Positions 11,110 to 21,878 of a stretch of 63,340 nucleotides of DNA are shown piece by piece. The stretch spans positions 315 to 63,654 of the forward strand of contig JAAAUF010000117.1 of NCBI GenBank assembly GCA_015499985.1, read 5' to 3'. The position numbers were made by a program, and so were the translations under genes. Position 1 is the stretch's first letter; every line of letters starts with the position of its first letter. This DNA comes from Haplosporangium gracile (lineage: Eukaryota; Mortierellomycota; Mortierellomycetes; Mortierellales; Mortierellaceae). The notes below the pieces were generated by a model, which did not search any database, was not told the origin of the DNA, and was given only the letters and a program-made list of their open reading frames with translations.

Positions 11110-11320
11110 GTCAAAAATTGGTGGCGAGATTGGTTCAAATCACTAGGAACAGTCGCGTCAGCACAGGTCGCACACACTATCACAAGCATTCTCTTGGCGT
11201 ATGTTTCTTCTTGAATTTACTCCGCACCAAGGTTTTTTTCATAGCTGCGCAAATGTTTGCCTAGAAATGAAACATGCCGATCGGCTATTCAAGTGTTACT
11301 CATATCTTTTTATTCATTAC
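11110..11320. repeat. 3' flank of F-box unit, copy 2 of a tandem duplication
   Basis: This is the counterpart of 9440-9720. It is diverged, but the anchors TTGGTGGCGAG, TTGAATTTACTCCGCA and TTTTTATTCATTA occur in the same order. It lies directly downstream of the pseudogene at 11300-12513 (minus). Confidence 0.55.
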
Positions 11321-12513
11321 CCACCATTCGGGATCCACAGTAGGGTTAACTCTCACAGTGCCGCTCTCTTCGTCAGGTGTGAGTTCGTCAGGCAAGTAGA
11401 CGTCTCTTTGATCTGCTTTTTTTTTTCCTTTCACCTCAATCCTCGCGTAAGGCCATTGATCCGCATACCAACTCTGCTCCCTCTCACCATCAACATACAC
11501 CTTAATATCCTCCAGCCTATCAACCCTCAGCTCTTTCGACCCTCTAAACAGATTCAACCCGCTCTCGAGTGTCATCGCCAGACAGTCATTCTGTCGCCAG
11601 AGCTCTTTGTCTTCGTATCTATCGTTACTCGTCGTAGTGTCGATAGGAAAGCCCAATGTGAGCTCCCGCAGCTTAGTGGGTTGAGCAAGCTTTGCATAGA
11701 CCTTGCACTGAAGGCCGATGCTTTTCTGAGGTTTTCCGTCAACGATAAACTTTCTTGCGGATTGACTAGTAATGGCTCGAATGTTATCGGGTCGTGAAAT
11801 GTTTCTGATCTGTCATGCAAACACCTCCAGCTCGGAGCAGATCCAATTCTCCTCCAACGATCCAACAATTTCCTGCGCGTCCAGACATCTGCTGTCATAG
11901 CCCGTATACAGTTTCGAGAATCGCAACTCCTTGAGTTTAGGCACCGCGCACAGCAATCGGTGGATATCAGAACTGATGGTACATGCCACGCCACTGATCC
12001 TCAGGACCTCGAGCGTCAAAGCAGCATACTGCATAGCCGCATCTAACAAGTCCTGTTTAAAACCATTACCTCAATTTGTCTCTAAATCCGCAAAAGACTC
12101 GTCGTCAATATCAACAGCAAACATTAATCTTCTCCATCCCATAGACGAACTTCGCTTAGGAAGGCCCACAAACTCGCCATTGGCAGCATAAAAGTCTCCA
12201 GAAACATCGAGTGATGTCAAGAAGAGGAAAGTCGCCGGACAACACTGGCGAAACTCGTTAGAGCACCAGTAGTCAAAGCTCAGTCAAAGAGCATGTATGA
12301 GATGACCGTGGATCCTGATCTGGTCAGATGTTGTTTCGTATTGCACGCTGTCGTTTCCCCAAAACATCTGGACGTGTCTCTAGAGGTAAGGGTAGAAGAA
12401 ACTTCGCCAGGCTTGACAGACGCGGACACATATACTTAGGTGATACTGAGCCAAGAAGGGGCGATGATTTCCTGTACCTCGCAGGACAGCTCGCTGAACG
12501 ACGTTGTGGCCAT
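11300..12513 (-). pseudogene. F-box/LRR-like pseudogene, tandem copy of 9717-10889
   Basis: The ATG at 12513 opens MATTSFSELSCEVQEIIA. A frameshift follows, and the F-box continues in another frame as FLAQYHLSICVRVCQAWRSF, with a TAG replacing the Trp of the family LW motif. Further down, pieces lie in different frames: IHRLLCAVPKLKELRFS and LDAQEIVG with a TGA at 11815-11813, then GFPIDTTTS to MTLESGLNLFRGSKELR and IKVYVDGEREQSW, which ends at 11300. Order and motifs match the intact neighbour throughout. Several frameshifts and stops make it a clear pseudogene. Confidence 0.85.
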
Positions 12514-12893
12514 TGTCTTCCTGTTGATTGATATGTCTGTGATGGTGTTGGAAATGAAATGGACTCCATGCCTCAGAAACCAAAATAATAAGGGAACGGT
12601 TGGCTACCGTTGAACACGCGGTAAATTAAGGTCCGCCAAAAATACAAGTGATTTTGGCCGCCTACGCTGCCAACTTGGTTTCCTCCCAACTCTCCATCCT
12701 AACTCTTCATACAGCTCTTTTACGGGTATCATAAATGAAAAGAGAAAAGAAAAAGGGGGGTTGCTCAAACTATAATTTATTCCGCCTTCTTTAACTACAA
12801 TTCTCTGGCATTTTTTGATATCTCTGTAAATAGAGATCCTGTTCCCACCTTGAACTTGTTGGTCCGGCTCGGATCCTATATTCATAAAGATCA

Positions 12894-13475
12894 TCATGTT
12901 TCCACTGACGTGTAAGGCCAATGTTTCGAGAACCGGGCTTGTTCCTTGTTCCCATCCACACAGACTTCCATATCCACTAACTCGACGTGACTCAAGTCCT
13001 TGAGATCCCTCAATAGGTCCAGTCCGCTTTCGAGACTCATTGCCAGACAGTCGAACTGTCGAAGGGGCATGTCCTCGTTGAAAAGCTCGTCCTCCTCATC
13101 CTCTTCATAGTCACTAGCTACATATTCAGCGATTGGAAATCCCAAACTGAGCCTCCTAAGTTTTGTGGGCCGAGTCAGCTGGGTGTAGACGCGTCGATAA
13201 AGAACGATGCTGTCGTTGTGTGATCCTTCGATAGTTATTCGCTTGCTGCTTCGCCGTCAATCCGACGGGAGATATCCGATCGTGAGATGCCTCCAATGCC
13301 ACAGCCAAAGACTTCGAGGTCTAAGCAGACCCACTCGGACTGCACAACATCGGTAGTATCCAAGCAAGGATCCGGGCCTGCCTTGGTTCGACTGCTTGCA
13401 AGTAAATGAAAATCGCGAAGGTTGGGTGCCGAACACAAGAACCGTTGTATCCCCTTGCCCATACCGCGTACCTAG
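12894..13475 (-). pseudogene. 5'-truncated F-box/LRR-like pseudogene
   Basis: Only the C-terminal half of the family is present. It starts abruptly at about 13475 with GKGIQRFLCSAPNLRDFHLL (compare EGIDRLLCSAPNLKVLYIS in the intact copy). It continues through a region equivalent to IRNIPRPDITR, changes frame around 13200, and ends with MSLESGLDLLRDLKDL and MEVCVDGNKEQARFSKHW, with a stop at 12894. No F-box or start is found upstream, where the sequence becomes unrelated and pyrimidine-rich. Confidence 0.8.
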
Positions 13476-14080
13476 GGCGCGTACCTACCTCAAACCGGAA
13501 TCCTTAACTGTTTTCGATCGGTTCTCTATCCTTGTGATCTTTGATCCATGTTCCCGACGTTCTCTTTTCATTTGATACCCGCTCTGTTTTCCCTCGTTTC
13601 CCTCTTCTCTCCCCTCGGAGTCCGACACGCCGTCTCTTTATTCTCGATTTCATAACGCACGCTTCTCCTCTTTGCCCTTTCGTCGCTTTATCTGGGTTCC
13701 GTTATCCCTGCGCCTTCCCAACAGTGTATGGTCCAAACCCCGCGACATGCACTACATCTACTCACCATCGACACAGCGTGTCTCACTCATGTGCCTTTTC
13801 ATATCCCTTTCAGTATCTCACAGGGTTCGTTAAATATGTCCGATGTGTACCTTTGTCATCGTATTTTGGTTCTTCTTTCGCGTCAGTTCACCGACTTGAT
13901 GACCTTGTACCATATCATCGCAACACCCTGTTTTCCCTATACAGACGCACAGAGACACCTTCGCGACCACTATGCTATCCATCCATACATCCTTTCGCTC
14001 AACCGCGCAATTTTTTTTCTATATTTTACGCTCACAACCAAGCAAAGAACAAGCGGGCTCTGAGTAAACGACATGGATAT
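13476..14080. other. No gene recognised
   Basis: Pyrimidine-rich sequence. The long plus-strand frame 13541-14086 has no domain similarity and a composition typical of random reading through T/C-rich DNA. It contains the left breakpoint of the truncated F-box copy and the upstream region of the dead secreted-protein gene. Confidence 0.5.
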
Positions 14081-14081
14081 G

Positions 14082-14088
14082 TATAAAT
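14082..14088 (+). promoter_or_regulatory. TATA box of the dead secreted-protein copy
   Basis: TATAAAT stands about 200 bp before the ATG at 14281, in the place corresponding to the TATA box of the intact copy. Confidence 0.35.
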
Positions 14089-14280
14089 GGAACAATGCTA
14101 TTATCCTTTTCTTTCTCACCAACAACAACAAACAAAAACAACAAATCAAAACTTCCAGTAAGACACACAGCACCCACTGAATTTCTCCCCACGAGGTTAC
14201 ATCTCAATGTTACCAAACCCCCCCCCCCCCTGCAAAGATTTAGCCACCATCTCCTCTCGGTCTCTCTCGCCGTCACAATA

Positions 14281-14570
14281 ATGAAGAGCACCTCCGTCAT
14301 CCTCTTCTCCTTCGCCCTCTTCTGCTGATGTCCATGACCGCCGCTACAAAGCGCTTCTGCCTCCAGGACTCTGGTACCGACACCCGCCTCGGTCTGAACC
14401 GCCTCGCCTGCCAGCGCGCCGGACACGAGATCTACCGTAATGGATGCTACCTTGCCATCATTAACGGATGAAGTGTCCCCCTCTGTGGCCCCAAGATCAA
14501 TCAGATGATCAAGGCCTGCAAGTCTCTTGGCAACGGCTGGTCTGCTGGTTACCTCAACTGCCATTGCTAA
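14281..14570 (+). pseudogene. Small secreted cysteine-rich protein, dead copy
   Basis: This is a near duplicate of the gene at 15785-16213. The ATG at 14281 is followed by the same signal-peptide text (LFSFALFC). A 4-nt deletion after 14325, relative to the intact copy, puts a TGA at 14326-14328. In the restored frame the rest is homologous (FCLQDSG, DTRLGLNRLAC, KACKSLGN, WSAGYLNC). It has the first Cys changed to Arg and a second stop (TGA 14469-14471) at the position of the fifth Cys. The sequence before the ATG reads CACAATAATG where the intact copy has CAAATAGATG, so the acceptor of the leader intron also appears lost. Confidence 0.85.
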
Positions 14571-15680
14571 ACAAAAAAATAATTACCCAATGCGTTTTCC
14601 CTTGTATTTGTAGCGAGATGAAGTGATGGTGTAAAGTGTGACTTTTTAACATATCCCTTCATCCCTCCTACTTTTCATGCTTTCTTTCGTCTCATGTGTT
14701 TTTCAAATAAAAATAGGATTTACAAGAGTACTCTAATAACACAAGGAAAAATGCGTTGTGTGATTGTGGCGGTGGGATTAAACGACTAATTTGATATTTT
14801 AATAGACTTTGTTGCTCACTCTCCCTCAACTCCCACCTCAAACTACGCGCAACTAGCGCTCACAGTTTAAGGCCGAGGAGACTATTTTCTATGGGAGAAT
14901 TGTAACTACAATATGGAGTTTGTGTTTTCGTGAGAACGTCAAGAATATGATGTCGTCGGCCAAAAAAAATAGCAAAGCATATCTCTTTTTTCTACGCGAA
15001 TCTAAGTGAACTTTAACAGACGCGCTTACTCGCTAGGCTCACTTCACCTATAAAAACTCAAGGTTTGATGGAGCCACATCGCCTCATTCCCTCCTTCACG
15101 CCTAATTCGATCCTCACAAAGAGACGTTGCCATCATATCCTCTGCAGCATGAACAAAATCATCTTTTGATAGTACCGTTAACCGCGATCCAATGATTGTT
15201 ACATATGGCCAGTACAAGGAAGACTCGCTGCATTATCTCGTATTCCTTGACTCGTACCTCCCAGTCGATTTTTACTTTAACTGTGTCTTGATCTTTTATC
15301 GTTGCTCCAACCATTTATATATTATTTTTTTCGTCATCCCACTTTCCTTTTTTTATTTCGCCGGCCTTCATTAGCCCACTTATTTCATTCCTTCACTTGC
15401 CATCCTCTCACAGCCTTGCGGCGTAGACTTTCGTGTCCATTGACATTGGCCCTCTATTTTGGGTACTTTTGCCATCGTGTTCGTTTTTATCATGCTCTTG
15501 TCCTCCCATTCTCGGGTACGCCGCTTTGATCTCGTACTACCATGCACCGTCAGCCCCCTATTTTTTGTTGGTCATTTTTCTCCTACTCCATGTCACACCG
15601 CGCCCATGACCATCCATTATGCTACTTCCCTATCGTTTTTTTTCCCAACAGCCTGATTTCTTATACGTCGAGAAGTGATA
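14571..15680. other. No gene recognised
   Basis: This 1.1 kb stretch separates the two secreted-protein copies. It has a free-standing TATAAAAA at 15049-15056 followed about 100 bp later by a seven-codon frame, but no product is recognisable. T-rich sequence leads up to the promoter of the intact copy. Confidence 0.5.
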
Positions 15681-15686
15681 GGGATG

Positions 15687-15694
15687 TATAAAAA
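15687..15694 (+). promoter_or_regulatory. TATA box of the secreted cysteine-rich protein gene
   Basis: TATAAAAA lies 98 bp upstream of the ATG at 15785 and is followed by an A/C-rich leader typical of a well expressed fungal gene. Confidence 0.55.
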
Positions 15695-15784
15695 GAAAGT
15701 TGCACCGACGTCCATTTTTCACGCCAACAAACAATTCACTACCCTCCTCAACAATTCCTCTACCCGCAAACCAGAACACTTATC

Positions 15785-16213
15785 ATGGTAAGCTCTCAGT
15801 ACCCTCTCTACCTCCCAACATGCATTTTATCAAGGCCTAAAATGAAAAGATAACACTTATTATTTGCTTTACCCAATCCGTAACCTCTGCTCTCCATCTT
15901 CCCTTTTTTTTCCAAATAGATGAAGACCCAAACCACAACCCTTTTCTCCTTCGCCCTCTTCTGCACCATGATGTCCATGGCTGCCGCTACAAAGTGCTTC
16001 TGCCTCCAGGACTCTGGCGCCGACACCCGCCTCGGTCTGAACCGCCTCGCCTGCAAGCGCGCCGGACACGATTTCCACCCCGACGGATGCTATGTCGCCA
16101 CCACTAACGGATGTGATGTACCTCCTCGTGGTCCCGAGATCGACCAGATGATCGCGGCCTGCAAGTCTCTTGGGAATGAGTGGTCGGCTGGTTACCTCAA
16201 CTGCCAGTGCTAG
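15785..16213 (+). CDS. Small secreted eight-cysteine protein
   Basis: The product is about 97 residues: a signal peptide to roughly residue 24 (LFSFALFC, MSMAAA), then a mature domain of about 73 residues with eight cysteines spaced CxC-x16-C-x11-C-x7-C-x15-C-x13-CxC, so four disulfides are likely. I do not recognise the family. It is not hydrophobin-like, since there are no CC pairs. An ATG at 15785-15787 is followed at once by GTAAGC, and an intron 15788-15919 ends TAG directly before a second ATG (15920). The protein may therefore start MM, or at 15920. Stop TAG is at 16211-16213. Size, export and cysteine richness are those of effector-like or antimicrobial-like secreted proteins; no activity is shown by the sequence. 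A dead duplicate lies 1.5 kb upstream. Confidence 0.8.
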
Positions 16214-16626
16214 GGAAAAACGACCACAACAGCAAACCCAGTTATCTTTCCTCTTAACTCGCTCGCTTAAATAAAACGAAATCTGGATAGTAAGAGAAAA
16301 TAATTTTCTTTTTGCCCCCTCTTTCCTATTTCTAAGGAGTATACTCACAAAGAACACTCAGCACTATTCACAATGTTGCCATGGGTACATATGGGTACAG
16401 TACTCATATGTCCTAATAAACCCGAAAGTTAATCTTTAAGCACAGATATCAATTTCGTTTTCATAGCAAACCGTAATCAAGATAAACTCCTACAGTCTCA
16501 AGATCGAAAAGTATCGCTAGCTCTGTCGTTTATCTGACGTTTGTATAAACTAGTGTATTTACAATGAGTGTATAGGTAGTCAAGAGGAGAGCGTAAAAGA
16601 TCATTCGCTTACTTGTTTAAGCATAA

Positions 16627-19600
16627 TCACCATCCTCGAGAGTCAGAGTGAAAGCTATTGTACGCGCTACTCGCTCCACTGCCTGCACCACGATCACTGC
16701 CGCCACGGCTCATCCGTCGCCCTCCTAACATCGAGTCGAAAGCTCCGCCAATAGTAGCAGTGCTAGTTCCGGAGGTGTATCCGACAGGTGGGAGACCCGA
16801 CTGCTGAGGCTGCTGCATGAAGGGCAGAAGGGGAGGGGATGTCATAGACATTGTCGGCAGGTAGTCTCCAGCATGGTTGTTGCTGTTATTGCCTCCAATG
16901 AGATTGCCAGCAGCGTTCATCAACAGCAACTCGTCCGCAAACCCAGCTCCAGATCCTGAACCTGACCTTCTCAACAGTCCCAGGTGCTCAATGCTGTTGT
17001 GGTTGTTGGTGTTGCTTCCAGATCCAACGCGGCTGTGGCTTACGCTGTTGGAGCGACTGTTGTTGTTGCTCGACGGATGGCTATTGTTACTGCTGCCATT
17101 GCCGCTATTATGTCCTAGGGGGTGGCCGGTACTTCCGTTGTTTCCATTACCACCGTTATTATTGTTGTTCCGTCCAAAGAGTCGCATGTGAGGTGAAGAA
17201 GAAGAGCTTGCAGCACCACTGCCAGGTCCGAGTGCAGGCGATTGTGACTGAGAGCGCAGGTTCAGCATGGCGCCTGTCAGAGGCAAAATACCGCCGGTAC
17301 GCTCATTGAGTCCAGGCCCACCTCCAACCATCATACCACCTGAAGGCGACGCGTCCAAGCCTGCTGATGCAAGTCCTATATCTTGACCAGAATTCGATGC
17401 AGGGCTCAACTCGCTCATAATAAACAACATATCGTCGTCATCATTCAGGCTGGTGTTGTGACCCAACTTGTCGTCCTTGTCATGTTCTTGTACTTCTCGT
17501 CTTCCGCGTGGGTCCGCATCCTCGTCATCATCACCGTCATCGTCCACCTCATCCTCGTCTTCTTCATCTCGTCCATGACGGCTCTGACGTCTCCGGCTGC
17601 GTCGCTCAGAGCTGTCTGCAGAGTTCAACTCGTTCAATGACTCGTTATCCTCTGCAGCACGAGGACGAAGTCGAGGAAGTGTAAAGCTGGCTCCGCTCGA
17701 TCCACTTCCAAGCCTCAAGAGCCGTCCAGGACGTCCTGTCGAGGCGCCTCCACTAGCCAACGAAGGAATAGGCCGGGGATCTGCACCAAAGACCGAGAAC
17801 GGTGCTGTGTTGGATGATGAAGCCGGTGAGCCGTCACGTCCAGTATTGAGAGGCGCAGAGTACAAAGAGTGCTGATGATGTACATCCTCAGGGTAGGATC
17901 CAAACGCGATATCGTCTCCTGCTCCCTCGACCTTCATCCTTCCTATCGCCTCCTCCATGCCCAGAATGTCCTTGCCTTGGTCCAGACTGCCATGTCGGAA
18001 GGCAATGCTGCCAATGTTGGCGCTCTTACGCACAAGGTCACGGTGGATGCCGCTCCCACTGCTGGGGCTGTCATGGTTCAGCAACCATGACTGTCGCTTG
18101 ACAGGGGTTGATCCTGTTGAAGGCTCTCTGGAAGATGCATGAGAAAGATTTGACTGGTTTTCATCGCGGCCAGACGATCTCGATGGGTATACGGGCGCCT
18201 CCGAGTGCAAGGGTGAAGGAGTTCCCGGTTGGTGTGAAGAAAACGATTGCGAGTGTCGACTAAAAGCTGTTGCAAAAGGCAATCCTGTCGGGCTGCTGGG
18301 CTCAAAGTCACCCAAGATCGAGCGCCGGTTTAGGTTTGTAGTCACAGTCAGAGGCGACTGGTTCTGTTGCTCCTTGGCGAGGATCTGACTGTTCGACATA
18401 GATTCAGACAAATTAGAGTTGATCTGCTTAAGCTGCTGAAAACGGTCAAGTGTCGACTTTGTCTTCAATGCTGAGGATATTAGATTGCTGTCGTCCGATG
18501 CGAAGGAGGGTCCAATCCCTGATCTATCTGCTCGCTCAAACATCTTAAGTGGCTCTGGGGTGTCCAGCAGCTTCATAAACTCGTTCACATCATCATCATC
18601 CAGAGTGAGCTGAAACAACGACTATTGAAATGACAAATATAACATCTAGTTAGAGGACCCTCCAAGCGGAATATGCTGTCGCAGGTCCGAAATTTCATCG
18701 TAATCAGGAGACTATTACTTACAGAGTTGCCGATGATAGAGTTACGGTTGCGTCCAGGAGGCAAACTTTCGCTGGAGGCACGTCGTCCCGATGAATCATG
18801 ACGATGTCCGAAACTAGAAGTAACCCGTGGAGCCGATGTCGACGAGGACGCGTTGCTTTTGACGGAGGTTGACAGCATGTTCACTCCGCCACTGGACAGC
18901 GATGACAAGGTCCCGCCAGTCTTTGGAACTGATCCTAGCAGTCCTGAATTTTGCATCTGAGAACTCTGAACACGGCTCATTGAGGATGATGATGGTGACC
19001 GGTTCAAGTGTATCGAGGACGGTCGCGACGACAGCGGCAGAGGCTGAGTTTCCAGGAATGATGGTGACGGTGACGATGACAATGATGGTGACTTGAATGG
19101 CGAAAAGGACGATGATGGCTGTCGCCGATTATCCGTCTGGCTCGTCTATTGTGGACAGGCAGCAAACGCGTTAACAAACTGTGATCAGTTCTTGGAGCGA
19201 AGCTTACAAATACATGACTTATCGCATGCCCAACATTTGATATACACATACCGAGAATTTGAAAGGTGGACTTTCCATAATGTGATCAACATAATGCTTG
19301 GCTACTGCCGCATGCCCTCCATGAGCAACCGAAAAGGGTGGGGTACCTGCTACATTTTGGTTGTCGATAGGCGTGAACAATCCTCCAGGGCCACCATTGG
19401 AGCCTCTCCTGGACATGCGAGTTCCCAATGAAGAGACTGAAGATTGCGAAGAAGAATATTCGCGTGAGCGCTGCTGCAAAGACTGGGCGCTGTTCCGACG
19501 TGGTCTCAGTGTTGGCACCACGTTGAAGTTTTCCTGGAATGCTCCTGAGTTGTACATCTCGCTGTTGGGTCTCTGTGCAAGTGGTGTCGATGACGGGGTT

Positions 19601-21878
19601 CTTCTCGTGGGTGCGTTCTATGTTGCCATATACAATTTCACGTCAGCGCGAGCAAGAAATTTGAATTTGTATATCCTTTCATTACCAGAAGAAAAGGGAG
19701 TGGGTCAATGATCCAGACAACAGACTGTTGACTTACAGACTCCTGAGAGTGGGCCACAATAGTTGGCGTAAAGTAGTTTTCGTCCATGTCGATAAATTTT
19801 GAGCTCAGCATTGCCTCTGATTCATCCACCTGGAACTCGCAGTTGCTCCGATATGTCACTTTCAACGAAAAGGCACTGTTTTTGTAAACATGAGATGGTC
19901 GCACAGGTTAGGAGTGTCATTGACCCAAAAAGAGAGAAAGAAAGGGATATGACCACTCAAGTCATGAAGCATGAACCACAATGCCTTGAGAGAAAGTTAC
20001 ACATACCCGAGGGGGGTCTCTACTTGACCAAAGCGATCTTCAGAGAGCATGGGCCTCGTCTCGCCTTCAATTAGGGGCACCTCTACAGTCAGGAAGTTAA
20101 AACAACGTTTATCCTGTCAGACAGCCTCAAACTAGTGCGTATGTGCGAGCGTAACCAAAACGGCTGTTTGCCAATGTCGTAACAGGTGGGTGTTGAGTGA
20201 TCTACCATCATACAAGCCCGCACTATCCTTGTTTCCCTTCACCTGTCCCCTTTTCACTTTGTTGGTTTTGTTGCACCACATAAATCACTGCCACTTTGAC
20301 GTCCACCGAATCATAAGAAGCATGATGGCGTAAAAATACACCCTTCCCTCCTTTGCCATCCCCCAGTCTGCAACACTCCAGAACGTCCTTTCAATCCTTG
20401 TTTTTCTTGAACGCTATAGGCTCTTACCGATTCCAATTTCAGACTCACGAAACATGCTCTCCTCGGGGCTTTGACCGCGGCTCACGCGAAATCCGATTTT
20501 GAGCGGGTGGTTTTGTTTCTTTAGCTGTCGATATAGCTGGTAGGCAGGCAGGTGACGCATATAGGCATATAGGGACCTGAAGAAGATGATGGATTTCTTG
20601 TACACAACCGGCGGTTCAGGGACCGGGTCTGGGGGCGTGTTACTGTTGTTGTTGTATGGAAAGTAAGAAACAGAAAGGGATGATCAGTCCACTTGCAATG
20701 AATTAGGCAAGATGATGATGGGGTAGAACGGGATAGATAAAGAGGTGGATAGTAGACAGACAGGCAAGACAAGGGTGGTCGATCCAGCAGCAGGATGAAA
20801 GGGAGAGGGGAGAGAGGGGATCATTGATCCCTGCGGGCTCATTTCGTTTCTTTTTTGTCTCGTCATGCATTACACAAAAAGAACAAACGAAGTCCCGCCC
20901 AGTCCGCCTGATCTAGTAAACATATCTGCATGACAATGACAAGGACAATGACAAAAGTATTTCTTTTTACCTGAGGTTGAGGGACCATGACTCGAGGATG
21001 ATGTTGCGTCGGATCCTGCCCTGGCCCAGAGGAGTCGACGCTACTGAATGGAGTCCCATTCCACTAAGATCGACCCTGTTCTTGCGGTTGGTCTCGTCCA
21101 ACAACACGAGTACCTGGTTCGACGACAACTCGGACGTGTCCAAGAACAGCTCCACCAACATAGTCGGTGGCGATTCAGTGATGGCCATTGCCCTCCAGAA
21201 CTTTGCATCTTCCTTGTAGATATCCAGATCCTCCAGCTCCAAATTGAACTATTCAGCGACCAGTGGGTTTCAAAAGACAGAATAACGTAAGTATGAGAGA
21301 TCATACGAATTGATGACAGAGTGAGGTGATAAGCAAGAAAGAGACTCTTCGTACCCATTTGCTTGTCTTTTTCACGAGGGGGACTCCGCGCAGTGAACCT
21401 TTCCTGGACGTGATTCCTGCATGGACATCAGGGTGCGTCACTCGGGCGAGGACGACAATCTGAATGACCTTGACATAAAAGTTCTAAAGTGGAGAGGATG
21501 GCGCAGAGGAATTAGCTTTGTGCTTTGTTCGGTGGCCGACTCTTGTCTCCTCGTTGTCTCGAGAGTGAATCAGACACCGATTCGACGTAGACCTGAGGCT
21601 ATGGCAACAACGTTTATGAGTTGCAGTGTCGCTTTAGGCCACTGTAGTGGTAGTACCTGAAGGATCTGGTCAGCCTTTTGGTTTCTCGGTGGCGGCGGAG
21701 GTTGCTGTTGTTGCTGCGGTGGGGCGAGGTTTTGGTGTGAGTACTGCTTGGAAGACGGCGTATTATTATTGTTGTTGTTTGAAGAAGAGGGAGAGGAGGA
21801 GGTAAAGACGGCGGGAGACTCTGGTCGTGAGGAAGGCTGGTAGTATGAGGAGGAGGAGAAACTCTGCCGCCTGCTCAT
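16627..21878 (-). CDS. ATG13: Autophagy-related protein 13
   Basis: ATG13 is the regulatory subunit of the Atg1 kinase complex that starts autophagosome formation and is phosphorylated by TOR. Nine exons join in frame on the minus strand: 21878-21657, 21483-21355, 21248-20971, 20642-20428, 20082-20007, 19875-19737, 19617-19252, 19145-18723 and 18621-16627, giving about 1163 residues. A Ser/Asn/Gln/Pro-rich leader precedes the HORMA domain, recognised by KADQILQ, WFNLELEDLD, PPTMLVELFLDTS, NQVLVLLDE, then VVYKKSIIFFRSLYAYMRHL and LKIGFRVSRG. The C-terminal 800 residues are low complexity (Ser, Asn, Gly, an acidic block) and presumably disordered, with sites for kinase and Atg17 binding. The first exon's ATG at 21878 is the only ATG near the start of this frame. 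It is longer than yeast Atg13 but in the range of basal fungi. Confidence 0.9.

Noticed and set aside
13541..14086. 181-codon plus-strand frame
   Set aside because: T/C-rich sequence keeps the frame open; no domain, no matching gene structure.
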